Origin: Anaerolineae bacterium | GTDB lineage: Bacteria; Chloroflexota; Anaerolineae; UBA1429 | Length of the DNA: 10,483 nt | Assembly (NCBI GenBank): GCA_007118555.1 | Contig: SKRJ01000156.1 | Span: 1 to 10,483 of the forward strand | Direction of reading: 5' to 3' | Shown: positions 6,609-10,483 of the stretch, piece after piece | How the letters are laid out: each line of letters opens with the position of its first letter | Position numbering within the stretch: the stretch's first letter is position 1 | Position numbers and translations under genes: made by a program | The notes under the pieces: generated by a model | Database searches by the model: none | What the model saw: the letters and a program-made list of their open reading frames with translations, nothing else | What the model was told of the DNA's origin: nothing

Positions 6609-7403
6609 GTGGCCTACACGCCGGATCAGGAACAGCAACCCCATCCACCGTCGCAACCGCCCCACATGCCCCAGCGGATGCCACTCCCCCTGCATCGCCC
6701 GCTGTGGACCTATCTCTTTTTGGCGATCAATGTCCTGGTGTGGCTGGCCATGACGGCTGCCGGCGGCTCGGAGAACCCGCGGGTGCTCATCGCCTTTGGC
6801 GCCAAGTTTCATCCCTTTATTGCGGCCGGCGAGTACTGGCGATTGGTGACGGCCAATTTCCTGCATATTGGTTTGGTGCATCTCGCATTCAACTCGTATG
6901 CCCTCTTTTTGTTCGGCCCCCAGGTCGAGCGGTTCTATGGCCGCACCCGCTTTTTCGTGCTGTATATGCTGGCGGGGCTGGGGGGCAGCATCCTCAGCTA
7001 TGTGGGGAGCCGTTCGCTCTCGGCGGGGGCCTCGGGCGCTATCTTTGGCCTGGTGGGCGCCATGACCGTGTTCTTTGCCATCTACCGGGACGCCTTTGGG
7101 CAGCAGGGGCGCCGGCAGCTCACGAGCCTGCTGATGATCACGGGGTTCAACCTGGTGTGGGGGTTCACCAACCCGGGCATCGACAATCTCGGCCACATCG
7201 GCGGGCTGCTGGTGGGGCTGGCGCTCGGGTGGGCCTATTGCCCCCGCTATCAGATTGCGTCCAGCCGGGAGACCGGTGTAGCCCTGCGGGACCGGTACCC
7301 GAGCGGGCGTGCTGTGATCATCACAGCGGTGTTGGGAGCCGTGCTGCTCGCACTCACCTATTTAGGCACCCTGATTCATACAACGCCCGGTGGTCTGATC
7401 TGA
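6609..7403 (+). CDS. Rhomboid family intramembrane serine protease
   Basis: Rhomboids cut transmembrane proteins within the lipid bilayer. This 264-residue protein has the catalytic serine in GASG (S142) and the partner histidine in 'NLGHIGG' (H196), with H91 and N95 in 'HLAFN' as the oxyanion-type residues, so it should be active. Hydrophobic stretches fall near 32-51, 84-105, 115-133, 140-158, 172-187, 194-211 and 235-255, giving the six-helix core plus one extra C-terminal helix. The first 30 residues form a proline-, glutamine- and histidine-rich cytosolic tail without a signal peptide. GTG at 6609 is chosen because AAGGAG (6598-6603) lies five bases upstream and overlaps the stop of gmk, implying coupling. 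The substrate is unknown and nothing nearby suggests one. Confidence 0.93.
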   Translation: MAYTPDQEQQPHPPSQPPHMPQRMPLPLHRPLWTYLFLAINVLVWLAMTAAGGSENPRVLIAFGAKFHPFIAAGEYWRLVTANFLHIGLVHLAFNSYALFLFGPQVERFYGRTRFFVLYMLAGLGGSILSYVGSRSLSAGASGAIFGLVGAMTVFFAIYRDAFGQQGRRQLTSLLMITGFNLVWGFTNPGIDNLGHIGGLLVGLALGWAYCPRYQIASSRETGVALRDRYPSGRAVIITAVLGAVLLALTYLGTLIHTTPGGLI

Positions 7404-7445
7404 TTCGTACCATCTTTTGAGACGTGCGTCCGAAAGGGAGGTACC

Positions 7446-8309
7446 ATGAGCATTCGAGAACCCAGTGTCGCCGGCGCCTTTTACCCGGGCGATGCCCAGG
7501 AAGCCCGGCGCCAGATCGACTCGTTCCTGAACCAGATCGCTGCCCCCTCTGCAGAGAATGTGGTAGGGGGAGTTGCGCCGCATGCCGGCTGGATGTTCTC
7601 CGGCCTGACGGCGGCCCATCTTTTTGCGGCACTGCAAACCCAGACGCCTCCAGAGACCGTGATCCTCTTTGGGGCGGTGCATCGCTGGCCGCTGCGCACA
7701 CCGGCTCTGTATGCGTCGGGCGCCTGGCGCACGCCCCTGGGCGACGCCCCTGTCGACGAGGCGTTGGGCCGCGCGCTGTTGGACGCCGACGAGGGGCTGA
7801 CCGACGATCCCAGCGCCCACGATGAGGAGCACTCGATCGAGGTGATGGTGCCCTTTGTGCAGCACCTCTGGCCCGAGGCCCGCATCCTGCCCATTGCCAT
7901 GCCGCCGATGGAGCAGGCGCCCAACTGGGGCCTCGCCGTGGCACGCACCGCTCGGGCCCTGGATAGGCGCACCGTGGCCGTGGGCAGCACCGATCTGACC
8001 CACTATGGCCCGCGCTATGGCATGGCGCCGGCGGGCACCGGCCAGCAAGGCCTCGAGTGGGCCAAGGAGAACGATCAGCGCGTGCTGGATCGGATGGTGG
8101 CGATGGACGCCGAGGGCGTGCTCACCGTCGCCGAGCGCCACCACAACGCGTGCGGTGCCGGCGCTGTGGCGGCTACCATCGGCTATGCGCAGGAGCTGGG
8201 CGCCGCGGAGGCGCACCTGCTACACCACACTACCAGCCATGAGGCCCATCCCATGGGCAGGCCCACCGACCTGGTGGGCTATGGCGCCGTAGCCTTTTGC
8301 AGCGCATGA
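7446..8309 (+). CDS. amrB: MEMO-like family protein (AmmeMemoRadiSam system protein B)
   Basis: This 287-residue cytosolic protein belongs to the MEMO1 family, related to class III extradiol dioxygenases. Key positions are preserved: H46 in 'APHAGWMFSG', H79 in 'FGAVHRW', and C236 in 'NACGAGAVAAT', which match the metal-binding His, His and Cys of human MEMO1 from memory. Also conserved are 'EEHSIEVMVPFV' (127-138) and 'GSTDLTHYG' (180-188). Length is normal. In many prokaryotes the gene is joined to an AMMECR1 gene and a radical-SAM gene, but neither is in this window, so the full system is not shown here. The biochemical reaction is unsettled; a redox or iron/copper role has been proposed for the human protein. 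ATG at 7446 has AGGGAG five bases upstream. The stop overlaps the priA start (ATGA), so priA translation is probably coupled. Confidence 0.88.
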   Translation: MSIREPSVAGAFYPGDAQEARRQIDSFLNQIAAPSAENVVGGVAPHAGWMFSGLTAAHLFAALQTQTPPETVILFGAVHRWPLRTPALYASGAWRTPLGDAPVDEALGRALLDADEGLTDDPSAHDEEHSIEVMVPFVQHLWPEARILPIAMPPMEQAPNWGLAVARTARALDRRTVAVGSTDLTHYGPRYGMAPAGTGQQGLEWAKENDQRVLDRMVAMDAEGVLTVAERHHNACGAGAVAATIGYAQELGAAEAHLLHHTTSHEAHPMGRPTDLVGYGAVAFCSA

Positions 8310-10483
8310 CGGGATCCGGACCACCTTATGCCGCGGTCGTCGTCAACACCAGTCTGCAACGGCGGGCCAAGCCCTCTCAGGCTGCGGTGGATGAGAGCGG
8401 CGATGAGGACCACCTGATCCGTACCTTTCACTACCGCATCCCCGACGCGCTGCGCGGCACGCTGACCCCGGGGCACCTGGTGTGGGTGCCATTTGGCGCC
8501 CGCTACCTGCAGGGCGTGGTGGTCGAGCTGGATGACAGCTCCCCCGTAGAGGAGACCAAGGAGATCGATCGGCTCATCGACCCCGAGCCGATGCTGCGGC
8601 CCGAACAGATGGAGCTGGCCCGTTGGATCAGCGAGCACTATTTGACGCCCCTGCACCTTGTGATCTGGGGCATGATCACACCGGGCGTCACCGAGCAGGC
8701 CCAGATCGTGATGGAGGCGAGCGATGCCGAGCCCGACGAGGCCCTTGACGAGGGACTCGTTGAGGGCCTCACCCCCGGCCAGCAGAGCATCCTGGCGCTC
8801 CTACGGGAAAAGGGGCCCTTGCCTCTGCACGAGATCGGGCAGCACAGCACATTCAAGTCATGGCGGAACATGCTGCGTCGCCTGGAGGACGTCGGCCTGG
8901 CGGAGCGGCGGGTCGAGCTGTCGCGCTCTCGCGTCGAGCCCCTCTACCGCGAGTTCATCCGGCTGCGGCCCGGCCTGGTCCCCGAGACTTTGCCTGCCGA
9001 TCTGGATTGGCTGGAGACGGAAGTCGCTGCTACAGGCGACGATCTGTCCGGGCCGTATGCGCAGTTGGATGACCCAGAGGCGTCCGAGACCGGCGAGCAG
9101 CCGCAGGAGGATGCCCCCTTCGAGGAGGAGGGCGGGACGGTAGCGGCGCTCTTGCCGGGCGACGAGGCGCCCCGCCAGCGCGATGTCGTGGACTATGTGC
9201 GCTCCTGGGCGCGGTTCCAGGGCGACGCCGATGGCTGGATGATGCGCCTGACAGTACAGAGGGAAACGGATGCGCCTCTGTCCTCGATTCGCGCCCTGAT
9301 CGACAAAGGTGTGCTAGAGAGCGTCCAACGGCAGGTGTGGCGCGATCCGCTGGAGGGGCGGGCCTTTGTGCCCGTCACCCCGCCCCGGCTTACGTCGGAC
9401 CAGGAGGCGATCTGGCAGCGCATCCAGGCCAGCCTGGGGAACGCCAAGGGCCGGGTGTTCCTGCTGCAGGGTGTGACCGGTAGCGGCAAGACCGAGATCT
9501 ATTTGCGGGCGGTGCAGCGGGTGCTGGCCCAGGGGCGCGGCGCCATCGTCCTGGTGCCCGAGATCGCTCTGACGCCCCAGACGGTGCGGCGCTTTGGCGC
9601 GCGGCATCCCAGCACCATCGCCGTGATGCACAGCCAGCTCAAGCCGGACGAGCGCTATGACCAGTGGCGTCGCATTCGCTCCGGCGAGTTGCGCCTCGTG
9701 GTGGGGTCGCGGTCGGCGATCTTTAGCCCGGTGGAGGACCCGGGGCTGATCGTGCTGGATGAGGAGCACGAGTGGACCTACAAGCAGGAGCGCGCGCCGC
9801 GCTATCACACCCGGCAGGTGGCGCTGCGTCTCGCCGCCCTCACCGGCGCGACGGTCATTCTGGGCACGGCCACGCCCTCGCTGGAGACGGCCTATCGGGC
9901 CGAGCGCGGCCAGATCTCCCGGCTCTTGCTGCCCCAGCGCGTGATGGGCCACCGGCAAGCGGTGGAGGAGCAGGCCGCCCAACTCGATGGCGGCGAGAGC
10001 GCCTATCGGCACGCCGCACCCGAGGCCCCCGACGCCCTGTACGGCGACCTGCCGCCGGTGGAGGTGGTGGATCTGCGGGCCGAGTTGCGTGCCGGCAATG
10101 TGAGCTTGTTGAGCCGGGCGCTGCATCAGGCCCTGGACGAGACGCTTGAGGCCGGGCAGCAGGCGATTCTGTTCGTCAACCGGCGCGGCGCGGCCTCGTT
10201 CATCCTGTGCCGCGATTGCGGCCATGTCGCCGCCTGCCCCCGCTGCGAGGTGCCCCTGACCTATCACCAGGACCGCGACGAGCTGCTCTGCCACCACTGC
10301 AACCTGCGGCAGCCGACGCTGCAGCAGTGCCCCGAGTGCCTGAGCCGCCGCATCCGCTATATGGGCATCGGTACGCAGCGGGTCGAGGCGCTGGTGCGCG
10401 AACTGTTCCCCGACGCGCGGCCCGTCCGCTGGGACTATGACGCGACGCGGGCCCGCAACGCCCACGAGCGCATCCTGGACAGC
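8306..10483 (+). CDS. priA: Primosomal protein N' (PriA), partial at the right edge
   Basis: PriA restarts stalled replication forks by binding branched DNA, unwinding it 3'-5' and loading the primosome. The frame stays open to the window edge (726 codons), so the end is missing. In order: a 3' DNA-binding domain (about 40-130, 'FHYRIPDALRGTLTPGHLVWVPFG'), a winged-helix-like segment (about 155-215), an acidic linker (229-290), a second winged-helix-like segment (about 292-350), then the helicase. Walker A is GVTGSGKTE (389-397), Walker B DEEH (485-488), motif III GTATPS. Eight cysteines that bind two zinc ions are present (C635, C638, C644, C647, C662, C665, C675, C678), followed by 'GIGTQRVE'. 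The last motifs (V, VI) lie beyond the edge. ATG at 8306 overlaps the stop of the MEMO-like gene as ATGA; no strong ribosome site is seen, so translational coupling is likely. The first 38 residues are poorly conserved, so a later start cannot be excluded. Confidence 0.95.
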   Translation, partial: MTGSGPPYAAVVVNTSLQRRAKPSQAAVDESGDEDHLIRTFHYRIPDALRGTLTPGHLVWVPFGARYLQGVVVELDDSSPVEETKEIDRLIDPEPMLRPEQMELARWISEHYLTPLHLVIWGMITPGVTEQAQIVMEASDAEPDEALDEGLVEGLTPGQQSILALLREKGPLPLHEIGQHSTFKSWRNMLRRLEDVGLAERRVELSRSRVEPLYREFIRLRPGLVPETLPADLDWLETEVAATGDDLSGPYAQLDDPEASETGEQPQEDAPFEEEGGTVAALLPGDEAPRQRDVVDYVRSWARFQGDADGWMMRLTVQRETDAPLSSIRALIDKGVLESVQRQVWRDPLEGRAFVPVTPPRLTSDQEAIWQRIQASLGNAKGRVFLLQGVTGSGKTEIYLRAVQRVLAQGRGAIVLVPEIALTPQTVRRFGARHPSTIAVMHSQLKPDERYDQWRRIRSGELRLVVGSRSAIFSPVEDPGLIVLDEEHEWTYKQERAPRYHTRQVALRLAALTGATVILGTATPSLETAYRAERGQISRLLLPQRVMGHRQAVEEQAAQLDGGESAYRHAAPEAPDALYGDLPPVEVVDLRAELRAGNVSLLSRALHQALDETLEAGQQAILFVNRRGAASFILCRDCGHVAACPRCEVPLTYHQDRDELLCHHCNLRQPTLQQCPECLSRRIRYMGIGTQRVEALVRELFPDARPVRWDYDATRARNAHERILDS

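Noticed and set aside
5961..7196. Minus-strand frame of 411 codons spanning gmk and the rhomboid gene
   Set aside because: It crosses two well-supported genes on the other strand and shows no domain.
9314..10465. Minus-strand frame of 383 codons opposite priA
   Set aside because: PriA motifs are intact on the plus strand; the minus-strand product is a Gly/Ala/Leu/His/Gln-rich shadow.

Overview
The window is bacterial chromosome with high GC, closely packed genes and little spacer. Gene content and order point to the phylum Chloroflexota, probably class Chloroflexia. The clues are a Ycf45/SpoIIIAA-type ATPase with an R3H domain, then thymidylate kinase, a cyclic-di-AMP receptor protein, guanylate kinase, a rhomboid protease, a MEMO-like protein and PriA. 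A stand-alone helicase-associated (XPB/Ssl2 N-terminal-like) protein and a divergent double-GNAT protein sit to the left. The assignment rests on recognising protein families by eye; no search was run.

Left part (1-1977): a likely rho-independent terminator lies at 51-79. A long minus-strand gene (1783 to 92) encodes a 563-residue protein of the helicase-associated type, without a recognisable helicase core. It is divergent from the next gene. The shared 194-bp spacer holds a good sigma70-like promoter in each direction, and a GGTAC/GTACC repeat cluster lies on the rightward promoter.

Centre (1978-5811): a tandem GNAT-like protein is followed by a 311-bp, lower-GC spacer carrying a promoter. 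That promoter probably drives the ATPase-R3H gene, tmk and a DUF970/PstA/DarA cyclic-di-AMP receptor gene. These three are tightly linked: 8 bp separate the first two and 22 bp are shared by the last two. The tmk-darA (yaaQ) pairing is also found in Firmicutes.

Right part (5812-10483): a 155-bp leader with a strong 12-bp hairpin precedes gmk. After it come a GlpG-like rhomboid protease gene (9-bp gap), a MEMO-family gene (42-bp gap) and priA (ATGA overlap with the stop). priA runs off the right edge. Everything from 3252 onward is on the plus strand and looks like one or two co-directional transcription units. They combine nucleotide metabolism (dTMP and GMP kinases), second-messenger sensing (c-di-AMP), membrane proteolysis and replication restart.

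I see no mobile element, CRISPR array, tRNA or rRNA, and no clear defence or biosynthetic system. The most interesting points are: the guanylate kinase resembles the plant organellar type, with an Asp in the P-loop; a hairpin leader precedes it; the GGTAC cluster overlaps a divergent promoter; PriA has two winged-helix-like segments joined by an acidic linker; and the helicase-associated protein stands without a helicase.
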